Source: Zygnema circumcarinatum (lineage: Eukaryota; Streptophyta; Zygnematophyceae; Zygnematales; Zygnemataceae). Taken from it: a DNA stretch of 26,485 bases. The notes under the pieces were generated by a model that was given only the letters and a program-made list of their open reading frames with translations, was not told the DNA's origin and made no database searches. Position numbers and translations under genes: made by a program. Below are positions 1 through 9,296 of this stretch, one piece after another (position 1 is the first letter of the stretch; every line of letters starts with the position of its first letter). Location of the stretch: the NCBI GenBank assembly GCA_037447605.1, contig CM074813.1, positions 510,647-537,131 on the forward strand, written 5' to 3'.

Positions 1-143
1 GAAACTGAAGCAATAGCAGGTGACTGCCAGCTGGCACTATGATCTACCGATCATAAGCAACGACTCAATGCAACAAGCAGCCAGGATTCTTGAACCCTTC
101 AACTGCTGTCTGGGCGGGTTGCCTGCAGAAAACCGAAACCTAC

Positions 144-223
144 TTGTGAACAGTCTCCTTGAACTTCTCCTCGTCCAAGAACTGAAGAATGAGGAACACC
201 AATTCCCGGCTCAGGGACGACAT
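144..223 (-). CDS. TPL: TOPLESS/TPR-family transcriptional corepressor, first coding exon (partial)
   Basis: Reading leftwards from the ATG at 223, the exon encodes 26 residues plus two bases of the next codon. It starts MSSLSRELVFLILQFLDEEK and continues FKETVH. This is the near-invariant start of plant TOPLESS/TOPLESS-related corepressors, the beginning of the LisH domain used for tetramerisation. The family binds EAR-motif repressors (Aux/IAA, JAZ adaptors and others) in the nucleus and recruits histone deacetylases. The exon ends at donor GTAGGT (143-138), in phase 2 inside the Lys codon that normally follows VH. The ATG has a good context (GGCAGCC before it). Bases 1-143 are intron 1, and I see no second exon there, so the remaining roughly 1,100 residues lie off the left edge. 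The family match is very secure; which paralogue cannot be told. Confidence 0.93.
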
Positions 224-547
224 GGCTGCCGCTCCTCCCCGCCTCCTTGAAACTGCTTCCTCCGCCTCCTATTGATCGAACAGGTCCCTTCCTTATCTCC
301 CTGCTCTCATAGAGACTCCTCCTCCTCCCCCGCACTCCCGTTCACCGTACCTCCTTCACCCTCTCCTGCTTGCCTCTCCTCCACCGCCAACTTCTGATCC
401 AACCGCCTCCTCTACCTCATATCCCGCCCCTCATGGCTATCGCTCTCCTCCCACTCCCACTCACCCTCATCTCCCTCTCTCCTTCTCTACCTCACCAACG
501 AGCAACGATCCTTGTTGTGGAAGGACCAGAGACGGAAAGAGGGGAAG

Positions 548-552
<5 letters not shown>

Positions 553-598
<46 letters not shown>
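553..598. repeat. (GA)n microsatellite
   Basis: About 46 bp of uninterrupted GA on the plus strand (CT in the sense of the TOPLESS gene), about 330 bp upstream of its ATG and flanked by degenerate GA-rich sequence to about 655. Such repeats are common in plant 5' leaders and promoters, where GAGA-binding (BBR/BPC) factors can bind; a role here is inference. Confidence 0.9.
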
Positions 599-601
<3 letters not shown>

Positions 602-1150
602 GAGAGAGAAACTGAAGATAGCGAGAGAGAGAGGGAAAAGGGGGCGAGAGGGGGCGTTTGGTGGCTGGAACGGTTCCCTGAAAGGCGCAAGGCAGTAGGG
701 GGCAGTCAACTCCAAACAAGGCTCCAAACTGCACGCGATAAGCGGACGCGCGTTTCGAGTGTCCGCTGCCCTCCGGGTCCTTACTGCTCCGCCGCAATAG
801 CCCTCCTCGGGATCCGGTATGGCCTGATAAGCAGGTCGACGTATCCCGAGCGTGTGGCTTAGGCACTTGTGTTTCTTGGCAGCGAGAAGGTGCCGTATCG
901 CCGATACGCGCGTGCGCTTATCTTGCGGTTCGCTCGCGGATTCGGAGCAAGTGCAGGCGCTCACCGACAGAGTCATGGCCACGGGCAGCCGGATCCTAAT
1001 GTTTTTCTGAGAATGCCCAACCAATAGAAAGGGCCTAGATCGCGTGTCGGCTCCTAAAAGAAACATTCGGGCAGGAAAAACGTTTCGCGCGGATTCAATA
1101 CGGCGGTCATCCCGGCCGGCGAATTCTCCGACGTCAGCCGAATAAAGTGC

Positions 1151-1249
1151 CACGTGGCGCCCTTCGGCGTTTGGACAGATCGAGGCCGGCGACAGGTGGC
1201 GAAGGCGCAGGTGCCGACCGTACAGTCAACCGAGCCGTACTGTCGTACG
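1151..1249. promoter_or_regulatory. G-box plus GTAC-motif cluster upstream of the TOPLESS-like gene
   Basis: A perfect palindromic G-box GCCACGTGGC is centred on 1151-1156. It is followed by CCGTACAGT (1218-1226), CCGTACTGT (1235-1243) and CGTACG (1244-1249). CACGTG is the core for bZIP/bHLH factors; GTAC within CCGTAC is the core bound by SBP/SPL proteins. Two more CACGTG cores lie at 1611-1616 and 1639-1644. Motif presence is seen directly; function is inferred. Confidence 0.45.
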
Positions 1250-2295
1250 AACGGCAGCCTGGTCGGTGCCCCTGATGGGGACCGGCGGGCAGTTCCAAAC
1301 CGGAGCGGGGGATTCGGGCGTACGGAACGGGCTACTGCGGGCGCGACAGCTGTCCCCTGCGAGACTGACATTGACTTGTACGGTTACAAACGACAGAAGT
1401 CGCATGGGACAACGAGGGAGTCGTGGGCGGGGGAACGGTGGTTTAAAAAAATGTGGGTTCGAATGAAAGAAAATGGGGAATAGCGGGAAAGATTGGTTAA
1501 ATATTTGGGAATCTTCGGCAGGAGTGAGCACAGAACCGAGATTCGAAATTTGAGCCGAAAGCGACGAGCGACAAGATCCGGCCAATCAATAAGAGGCGCT
1601 GGCAGGCTTACACGTGTTCATATACTGTCAGTGGTGCCACGTGGCTTCAGAAGAGTGGCTGGACTCGTCCTTCTCGTCAGAGGCCGAGGCCGAACGGCGG
1701 AGGTCCCACGACGGCGCCGTCAGCAAAAAATAAATCGACCAATCAGGAGCCGGAGAGTGGGCCGCAAGGCCACGCTGGCGACGCGGATTGGTCCATACGG
1801 ATGGGAGCTGGGCCGGGCGGCTCACTTGTCGTTTTTGAATTTTCTTGAAATATCGTCATATCGCCGGCACATCGGCTATCGCCGTCACGACATGCCTACG
1901 GCGTCAAGCTCAACAGCGCAAGGCGGGGCAACCGGCCGGCGGAAATACAGGAATGTGCCGGCAGGGGTACCGGCCAGGTATGTCGGTCGCAAACGATATA
2001 TCGAGTGGTGGCGATATCCCCGTCCTGGAGGAAAACGACAAGGACATTTCCTTTCCAACACGCCCGCAGGCCAACGCACTAGTGATCGGTGGCTCCTGAT
2101 TGGCTGCCCTGCTGGTGTTGACGCCGCTGACGTGGGTGGATCGCATGGCCTGTCGAGCCGCTCTGGCGGCTCACAAAAATAAAGAAACCGTAAACACCCT
2201 AAACCAAGATATCCGTACACATGATCCGTAAAGCAATGGGAGATTTCTTGCATTACAGTACAGTACTTTTTCTCAGAAGCTGCATCCGCTGAGCA

Positions 2296-2367
2296 AAAAA
2301 CCCTAAAACCCGAAGACCCTAAAACCCTAGAAAGTAGAAACCCTAAAGACCCTACAAACCCTAAAAA
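2296..2367. repeat. Degenerate telomere-like (AAACCCTA) cluster
   Basis: Several copies of AAACCCTAAA or variants in about 70 bp, separated by diverged units. They match the plant telomere/telo-box unit. This is too diverged to be a recent telomere and resembles similar clusters elsewhere in the window. Confidence 0.75.
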
Positions 2368-3263
2368 GATCCACTCATTTCTAATTGGACGGGGCACGAG
2401 GTTTTGTATACGTGGCAGAGTATGAGTCGCAGGCTGGGTCTGACAACAATTCGATCTTTTGAAGTGCAAAAAATCGGAATCTGACCCAAATTTCTATCCA
2501 GGTTCAGCTTCGGTTGAAACAACAGAATCCGTACTCTTACACAGGCTGCCTTGAATCTCGATCTGACCGCTAAACCGTACAGCTTGATCCTAGTTCCTCT
2601 GCAAAACATTTTGTCGCTTTTTGAGTCAGGCCTTCAAAAACGGAAACGTTTTCCGCGCCATTTTCTTATTTTGCGCTGGTACGTAAAACGACAAAATATG
2701 GTCCTCCATCCATTTGGTACTTTTTTGTCTGTACTAGCATCTCACCCCGCGAAAGTCGTGGCGCGCCGCCAGACCTCAACAGTATTCACAGACGCCACTT
2801 GTCACTAAACGATAAAATAAATTTATCACTGTGCGGCTAGAAGATTACCAAATCGGGCATGTAGTTTGTCTTCTATGGAGGAAGGGTTTACCTGCGCACA
2901 TGGCCACCGACGTCGCTTGTCGTTTTAAGATTGTCGTTTTGTGTTAAGCCGGCGCAAGGCGACAGCTGCAAGATCGCGACCGCCAGCGATTTCCAGGGCC
3001 TGTCATAGTGCCACGTGGTCGCGAACGAGTGGCTGGGACTGCTGACCGCTATTTCCAACGTAGCACGAAATCTTGACCGCAATGATTATATGTCGACTCT
3101 ACTTCCAGTTTTTTCCTTCAGATAAAAACAAGACCGTAATTCGTACCGTCGACTACGTGACAAATATGTACCATACCAAACGGGCATGGCCACGCTAGCG
3201 GAAAGCTCGTCCGGTTGGCATCACATTGTGATGCATATTATCATGTCACCACCTCGAGTCACA

Positions 3264-3368
3264 TCACGTCAAATCACGTCACAAGACGTTCACGTCACAT
3301 TCACGCCACGTTCACGTCACGTCAACGTAACGCCACGTCAGGGAAAAAAAATATGGATGTCACGTCAC
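3264..3368. promoter_or_regulatory. Tandem ACGTCA/CACGTC array
   Basis: At least seven ACGT cores in about 105 bp, mostly as TCACGTCA or CACGTCA at irregular spacings of about 6-15 bp, ending at CACGTCAC (3361-3368). Around it are further CATCACATCA-like runs, and at 3458-3480 a GGCAT pentamer repeat. ACGT cores are bZIP (TGA/ABF-like) sites. The array lies closer to the PBF1 3' end than to any start, so it may be simple repeat rather than promoter. Confidence 0.5.
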
Positions 3369-3836
3369 AAGGTAGCACATGCATGAAGCAACAGCTCGAT
3401 ATGATGTATGATGGGCCCACAACATCACATCAAGTGATGTCGCATACAATCACATCACATGGCATGGCATGGCATGCATGATACGAAAACATCACGGCCG
3501 TACGGTGCGCCGGAGCACAGCACAAAGCGGCCCTTGGGATGGCTGTCCCCTCCAATAGAAAGGAAGGCTGGACTTTACATAGAAACTATTGCAATCAACC
3601 GTACAAAGTTACACGTTTATACACCGGCACAGAAAACGGAAAACGGAACACACGGAAAGCGCCTCCACGGAACAGCACCGCAAGAAACATGAGGGAGCGC
3701 GGAAAAGCGACGAAATCGAAGGAACGAAGAAGAGTGAGGGAAGGTGGAACCACGAGGACGAAAGGGGGAAAGACGGGATAAAGGAGGGTGGAATTGGGAT
3801 CCACAGTTGAAATGAGGTCAACCGTTGAGATCCAGG

Positions 3837-4367
3837 TTAATCTTTCTTCAACGACTGGTATTCACGCCTTATTCCGGATCGATTGATGATCACAATCTCA
3901 ACTCCATCACCCTGAAACAAAAAAAAAAAAAATCCCGGAGGAGAAAAAGGTAAACAAACGCGATGGACAGAAGGGCGGAGGAGGGGGAGGGGTAACACAG
4001 AAAAAATTGAAAGAAATGGAGAAATGGAGGAATTGGGTACAAAGAAAAAAAAGGGGGGCAAAATGGAAGGGTACAAATGGGGTAAGCAGAGAGGGAGGCG
4101 GACCGTGTAAATATCTCGCTCGCCCGCAGACGCAAAGGCATCCTTCACAAGGTCCACTGCTTCAGTTTCCGTTAACGGAGTGGCAGCCGGCTGTGCAAGA
4201 TCCACCCAAATCCGCATTCCACATTTTGGTGAGATGGGTCTGCATGGGCTTCAAATCCAACGAGAAAGAGGGAGAGAGCGAGAGGGAGGGGGGGAGAGAG
4301 AGAGAGAGATGGGGAGAGAGAAAGAGAGAGAGAGGGGGCGAGAGAGAGAGGGGACGAGAGAGAGAGA

Positions 4368-4441
<74 letters not shown>

Positions 4442-7253
4442 GAGAGAGAGAGAGCGACCTGCGCGGGCACGAGCAGGAGGTTTCCGGACTTGAGCTGGTT
4501 GTCCAGGACGGGCACGACCAGCGCTTGGCCCGTCCCCTGCACGTAGTACTGCGTCCGCTCGTACGACCCCACCGCATCGTATGTGAACACGCACCCGCGC
4601 CCTGCTCCATGCGGCCCCGCCTCCGTTCCGCTCGTCGGGGAGGGGAGGGGGAGGGGAGGGGGAGGGGAGGGAGGGGGAGGGGGAGGGGGAGGGGGGGGGA
4701 AGGGAGGGGGAGGGGGAGGGGGAGGGGAGGGGGAGGGAGGGGGAGGGGGAGGGGGAGGGGGAGGGGGAGGGGAGGGAGGGGAGGGGGAGGGGGAGGGGGA
4801 GGGGAGGGGGAGGGGGAGGAAGGGAGGGGGAGGGGGAGGGGGAGGGGAGGGAGGGAGGGGGAGGGGGAGGGGAGGGGGAGGGGGAGGGGGAGGGGGAGGG
4901 GGAGGGGAGGGGGAGGGGAGGGGGAGGGGAGGGGGAGGGAGGGGGAGGGGAGGGGGAGGGGGAGGGAAGGGGAAGGGGAGGGAGGGGGAGGGGAGGGGGA
5001 GGGGAGGGGGAAGGGGAGGGGGAGGGGAGGGAGGGGGAGGGGAGGGGGAGGGGGAGGGAAGGGGAGGGGGAGGGGGAGGGGAGGGGGAGGGGGAGGGGGA
5101 GGGGGAGGGGGAGGAAGGGGAGGGGAGGGAGGGAGGGGGAGGGGAGGGGGAGGGGAGGGGGAGGGGAGGGGGAGGGAGGGAGGGGGAGGGAGGGAGGGGA
5201 GGGGGAGGGGGAGGGGGAGGGGAGGAGGGAGGGGAGGGGGAGGGGGAGGGGAGGGGGAGGGGGAGGGGGAGGGGAGGGGGAGGGGGAGGGGGAGGGGAGT
5301 GGGAGGGGGAGGGGGAGGGGGAGTGGGAGGGGGAGGGGGAGGGCTACCTTCAGAGTCGAGGCCGCCCAGCACGTTGAAGGTGTAGTAGGGGAAGAAGCGC
5401 TTGTAGTAGAGCGTGTTAGAGAGGAGCTGCGCCATCGCGGGGCAGCTCATCTTTTCGCCGTGCTGCTGCTCATACACCTGCGGGCAGGCAGAAAGTTTTT
5501 GGAGAGGGTGAGAATGGGAGGAGAAGAGTGAAAGGAGGGGACTAGAAAGGGAAAGAGAAATAGGATTGGAGAGAGAGAGCGAAGGGAGGGAGGGAGGGGA
5601 AGGAGACGGGATGAAGGGGGAGGAGGAGGTAAGGGAGAGCAGTAGGGGGGGAAGGGAAGGAGAAGTGGGTGAGGGATATGAAAATAGACAGAGAGAGTAA
5701 GTGGGAGGGGGGAAATGAGACTACCAGAGGCGAGCGAAGCAGAAGGTGAAGATGTGAGAGAGGGAGAGACTGAGAGGCTAGGAAGAAGAGAACGAGAGTG
5801 TGAGAGAGGAGAAGAGAGCGAGAGAGAGAGAGAGAGAGCCACATACAACATGGCGGGAGTGCAGCGTCTTCTGAAGTGTCCTCATGTCCGCCTGAAAGCC
5901 CGAGGAGGCGAGGACGCATTTATCCGATCTGTCACAAAACGCATTTCAGTATTCAGTTCCTCCGTTTGAACAGTCTTCGGAATCGATTCTCAAGTTCAGA
6001 TTCTAGAATGCAATGAATTTTTTCGTGATATCGTCTGTCGGGAAAAAGTCCGATCTGCTCTCAACGGGGCCGTAAGTGTTCGTGTTCTATGTAAGGAAAA
6101 AAATTGCGAAATTCCAGAAAGTAGGAAGAAAGGGAAGGAAGGGGAGGGAGAGAGCGGACATTTCGAAGATTTTCGAAGCGTCCCTCGTAAGGATGCTGAA
6201 CCCCGAGGCGAGCCGCGTGTCGCCCGCGATCACGCAGTAGTCTTCGCCCGCTACCGCCACCACCGTCCTGAACCCTCCGTAAACCCTCCTCCCGCGCTCC
6301 TTAAACCCTCTCTCCCTCTCTCTCTCTCCGTCCCTCTCTCTCCCTCTCGCATCTAAAGTACCCCCTCTCTCTCTCTCGCTCCTCCGCCGTCTCTGTATCA
6401 TTCCTTGAGCAGGCATTCTCTCACTCCTTAAACCCTCTCTCTCTCTCCCTCTCTCGCTCCTTAAGCGGTGTCTCTCTCACTCCTTGAGCCCTCCCTCTCC
6501 GTCATTTCACACCCAACCCACAAACCCTCACAAACCCTAAAAGCGACCGTAACCCTAAAAATCACTGGGAACCCTAAAGCTCAAGGAGGTCCTAAAGCCC
6601 ATGACGATCCCGCCCACCCAGAAACCATAAAACCTCAAAATCCAGAAAACCCTGCAACCCTAAAGATCCGAAAAAATCCTAAAACCCTAAACCCTAACAA
6701 GTCCAACTCCCCTGAAACCCTAAAACCCTAATAGTGAGGGTTCAGCGTGCTTGCAGAGAATTGGAAAGAATCGAAAATTTATCGACCACATTAAAGTATC
6801 TTTATATCTTTTTCGAAAAGACGGATTGCAGTTCCTGATTTTTTTTTCCGTGCAATTCAACCCTAAAACTCGAAACATGATCACAACCACAAACTTGAAA
6901 ACCCTAAACTTTGAAGGGAACATGTGGGCTCTCAGATCCAGAAAATTCTAAAACCCTACGCCATCTTGCAGGTCCTGAACCCAACCCTAAACCTAAATCC
7001 CACATTCAGTACGATACGTTCTTTTTCCATCCCTAAAACCTAAACCCTCAACCCCTAAGCTTTCCGCACAACCCTAAAACCCTGAAGAAATCTCCCCTTC
7101 CCAAAAAAAAATAAAAAGGAAAACTCTCTTTAAAACCCTAATTCAAGAAACGAAAAAAAAAAATCCAAACTCCCCGAAAATTTGAGAACGGCACAGCGGC
7201 ACATGTAGCGGGCGGCCTCACCCTCCGTTGTTGTCGTACGGACTCCACGACAT
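3837..7253 (-). CDS. PBF1: 20S proteasome subunit beta type-1 (beta6, PBF1), complete, seven coding exons
   Basis: Coding exons in transcript order: 7222-7253, 6160-6267, 5847-5928, 5348-5477, 4459-4601, 4104-4190, 3837-3911. They join in frame to 218 residues, close to the usual length of about 223. The start [11 protein letters not shown], then [97 protein letters not shown] and the end SLKKD follow plant PBF1 throughout. This is a non-catalytic beta-ring subunit of the 20S core: the mature chain lacks the N-terminal active Thr. The ATG at 7253 has a strong context (GCAGCCACC). Donors of exons 2, 5 and 6 are GTCCGC, GTCGCT and GTCCGC, with unusual C at +3. Introns are 954, 231, 369, 746, 268 and 192 bp. 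Intron 1 is full of telomere-like repeats and intron 4 is almost pure purine on the plus strand. Subunit identity is very secure. Confidence 0.95.
4262..4455. repeat. GA-rich microsatellite in PBF1 intron 5
   Basis: About 195 bp of GA repeat interrupted by GGG and C, with its longest clean runs at about 4376-4407 and 4438-4454. On the PBF1 sense strand it reads CT and begins four bases after the exon 5 donor (CAG|GTCGCTCTCT), so most of this 268-bp intron is microsatellite. Confidence 0.9.
4637..5343. repeat. Giant G/A-only (GGGGAG/GGGGGA) tract in PBF1 intron 4
   Basis: From 4637 to 5299 the plus strand contains only G and A, 663 bases without a pyrimidine. The tract continues to 5343 with just two T (5300, 5324). 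Units are mostly GGGGAG and GGGGGA in irregular order with occasional GGAAGGG. The tract fills nearly all of the 746-bp intron and stops only four bases from the exon 4 boundary (last exon base 5348). The transcript therefore carries a long C/U run. Mirror symmetry and runs of three or more G mean it could form triplex (H-DNA) or G-quadruplex on the template strand. Confidence 0.95.
5500..5838. repeat. Purine-rich degenerate repeat in PBF1 intron 3
   Basis: GGGAGGAG/GAGA-type low-complexity sequence on the plus strand filling most of intron 3 (5478-5846), ending in a (GA) run at about 5819-5838 just before the exon 3 donor. There is no coding signal; open frames here read as Ser/Leu/Pro or Arg/Glu repeats. 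Confidence 0.75.
6519..7143. repeat. Degenerate telomere-like AAACCCTAA repeats in PBF1 intron 1
   Basis: Dozens of CCCTAAA-type units, whole or diverged, at 6519-6732 and 6860-7143, with an AT-rich stretch between. In the PBF1 sense they read TTTAGGG. All lie inside the 954-bp first intron (6268-7221). The unit is that of the plant telomere, but the copies are scattered and mutated, so this is an old or slippage-derived interstitial array. Confidence 0.85.
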
Positions 7254-7494
7254 GGTGGCTGCCTGCCTGCCTGCCTGCCTGCGCCCTGAACCTCCCCTCC
7301 GCGGCCCTGAATGGCGGGACGGCTCTGAACTCTGCCAGGATGTCCGTACAGTCCAAACCCCAGGTCTACCAGCCCCGTACGGACCAACCAACCAACGGTT
7401 GGCGAGGAAGGTGACCGTACAATGAAGAAATTTCGAGGAAATTCAATTCTATGCTGAGGTGGCGTTGAGTTTATGTCATCCAATTAGCGCAAAC

Positions 7495-7599
7495 CACGTG
7501 GCAGTCAGCGCTTTCAAGCGGCACTCACGTCATGGCGGGAGCCACGTGGGAGACAAGTGGGAGTCACGTGGCATCGCGGCGAACCACGCCGCACACGTG
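7495..7599. promoter_or_regulatory. G-box cluster upstream of PBF1
   Basis: Four CACGTG cores in 105 bp at 7495, 7543, 7565 and 7594, three of them within CACGTGG, beginning about 240 bp upstream of the PBF1 ATG (minus strand). CACGTGGC-type sites are ABRE/G-box targets of bZIP factors. They could serve PBF1 or the distant ET gene. Confidence 0.5.
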
Positions 7600-8594
7600 G
7601 CGAAGTGCCATTGGCAAACGCTCGTCAGAGGAAGCCCCTCCCTGACGCGACGCCTGGGTATTGTCAGGAGATCATGCCAGGATCGGATTTTACGAGATCT
7701 GGACTTGCCAAAATGAAAAATTTTAAGATCGGAAAAATGTCATGCAGCCACTCTGCGTTCTTAAGGATCTAGTTTTAGATTGTACTGACGTGGTTATAGA
7801 ATCTATACAAAACATATGTCAATGTGTGTGCACCACGTCACCGATTTGATTGTTCGAATCTCTTTGAAGTAGCGCATCTGATATGAAAAATCTGTGGTAC
7901 AAAATCTCACGAGAATGACTTTTTGATCGACTGGCCCACGCCATCGTACAGTCCGATACGGTGCCATACCATGTCAGAATTTCCAGTTAAGGGTCGCGAT
8001 CAACAGAACAAGTGCATAGAACTCCATGCTGCCGAGCAAGAGTTAGAGGCAGAAGCGCCAAAGGGGCCCCTTTAAAGGGAGGCAGCCATGGGCCACGGGG
8101 AGGTGGGCGTGACGAGGGCGGGCGGCCCTCAACTCTCCGCCCTAACCCCTCGCCCTACGCAAGCCCTCGCTTCCCTGAACCCCAAGGCAAACCCTAACTC
8201 GCATCCGCTGCCGCCGCCGCCGCCGCCGCTGCGGGGGAGGCGGCGCGCGAGGAAAGGAGGGAGAGAGGGAGAGGGGGAGGGAGTGAGAGAGGGAGAGGGA
8301 GTGGGAGGGAGGGAAGGAGAGGGAGAGAGAGAGGGAGAACGCGAGCAGCAGCAGAGATATGGCGGAAATGGAGAGGGAGGGAAAAAGTGGGGCTTTGAAG
8401 AACAGAAGGAGAGGGGCTCGTGCAAAGACAGGGCAGGCATGGCTTCCGCTGGAAGAGCTCCTCCTTCCCGTGTGGAAAAGGCGCCCGGCAGCCATAGCCG
8501 GAGCTCGGAGCTCTCGGTAGAGTGGACCTCCTCGTGGTCGCGCGCAAGCAGCGGTTTGTGGCCGTCGCAGAGCAGCTGGGACGGCAGTGCGACT

Positions 8595-8669
8595 GCTGAC
8601 GTGGTTCATGCTGACGTGGCACACTCTGCTGTGGCACGCGCTGACGTGGCACACGCTGACGTGGTATCG
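8595..8669. repeat. Five 15-bp tandem units carrying TGACGTGG
   Basis: Units start at 8595, 8610, 8625, 8640 and 8655. Four contain GCTGACGTGG and the middle one has lost the ACGT (TCTGCTGTGGCACGC). Each unit thus repeats a bZIP-type TGACGTGG site at 15-bp spacing, about 630 bp upstream of the chosen ET start. In the open frame that crosses it the array would read as an Ala-Asp-Val pentapeptide repeat. Confidence 0.75.
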
Positions 8670-8730
8670 GGGAGTGGGAGGGAGGTAGAGGAGCGGGCGG
8701 GGAGTGAGATAGGGAGGGAGAGGAAGGAGG

Positions 8731-8954
8731 TAGGGTCAGGTTCAGGGTTAGGGTTAGGGTTAACATTAGGGTTAGGGTTAGAGTTAGGGTTTGGAGACGT
8801 TGAACTGGGCTTGGGGTTCGGGCTAGGAGTTGGTGTTGGGATAGGGGTACGAGAGTGGAGGGAAGGCAAGGGAGAGAAGAAAGAGAAGGGAAGGAGGGAA
8901 TCTGGGGTGGGATTAGGGTTCGGCTTGGAGCTAGAATTAGGGCTAGGATTAGGG
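8731..8954. repeat. TTAGGG-type telomere-like units upstream of the ET gene
   Basis: A run of GGGTTAGGGTTA units at about 8742-8793 followed by diverged GGGCTAGG/GGGATTAGGG units to about 8954. The unit is mainly six bases (TTAGGG), unlike the seven-base TTTAGGG units at 21765-21952. Confidence 0.8.
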
Positions 8955-9296
8955 CAGCTAAGCGGTAGTGGAGGAACAAAGAAGGAGAAGAGAGTTCAAA
9001 CAGGGAGGGAGGGAGAAGGCGATGCCAGAAGAATCAGCAAACAGTGCGCTGTGAGAGTGAAAAAAGAGAGAAGAAAGGGAGAGGCGAGAGCAGAGGAGAG
9101 AGTTGAGGAGAGAAGAAAAGGGAAGCACAGGAGGGGGAAGGGGAGAGAGAGAGAGAGAGAAGGAGAGGGGCGGAGGTTCTTGAAGCTGAAAGAGTTTGAG
9201 GGGAGCAGACGAGGAAGTCGAGTGCAGAAAGTGAGTGTGAAGAGGTGCAGGAGAGGGAAAGGAATCACGAAGCTGAAGGGAAGCCACATTGGGAGG

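Larger units (their letters stand above)
224..3836. other. Spacer between the TOPLESS-like gene and the PBF1 3' end
   Basis: About 3.6 kb upstream of the TOPLESS ATG and downstream of the PBF1 stop. I found no exon with recognisable conservation on either strand. The stretch just right of 223 is CT-rich on the plus strand (purine-rich in the TOPLESS sense) and is probably 5' UTR. The rest holds a GA microsatellite, four CACGTG cores (1151, 1611, 1639, 3012), several CCGTAC motifs, a short telomere-like cluster and an ACGTCA array, listed separately. The longest open frames here (for example minus 467-1153) run through the microsatellite and look random. Confidence 0.6.
7254..9296. other. Divergent spacer between PBF1 and the ET gene
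   Basis: About 2 kb between two outward-facing starts. The PBF1-proximal part holds CCGTAC motifs (7344, 7375, 7415) and a G-box group (7495-7599). The middle (7680-8010) is AT-richer with no feature I recognise apart from CGTACAGTCC at 7945. From about 8080 to 9296 it becomes GC- and purine-rich with a CCG triplet run (8208-8229), a 15-bp tandem repeat (8595-8669) and TTAGGG-like units. An unbroken frame runs from 8088 into the ET exon, but its upstream part has no conserved segment and is probably leader or promoter. Confidence 0.55.

Noticed and set aside
1-143. A possible second TOPLESS exon after TTTTCTGCAG (around 120-130 on the minus strand).
   Set aside because: The sequence after that AG does not read as the expected continuation (LEQESGFFFN-like) in any frame, so it is taken as intron.
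467-1153. A 228-residue minus-strand open frame upstream of the TOPLESS-like gene.
   Set aside because: It runs through a CT microsatellite (Ser-Leu repeat) and has no recognisable motif or splice context.
4180-5477. Open frames of about 400 residues on both strands through the G/A tract (Gly/Glu/Arg or Pro/Leu/Ser runs).
   Set aside because: They exist because a purine-only tract cannot form stop codons in most frames. Real PBF1 exons on either side define the tract as intron.
8088-9296. A 403-codon upstream extension of the ET frame, including Gly-Leu runs from TTAGGG units.
   Set aside because: No segment looks like an ET N terminus or any domain, and the openness follows from purine-rich and telomere-like composition. 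It is kept only as an alternative start.
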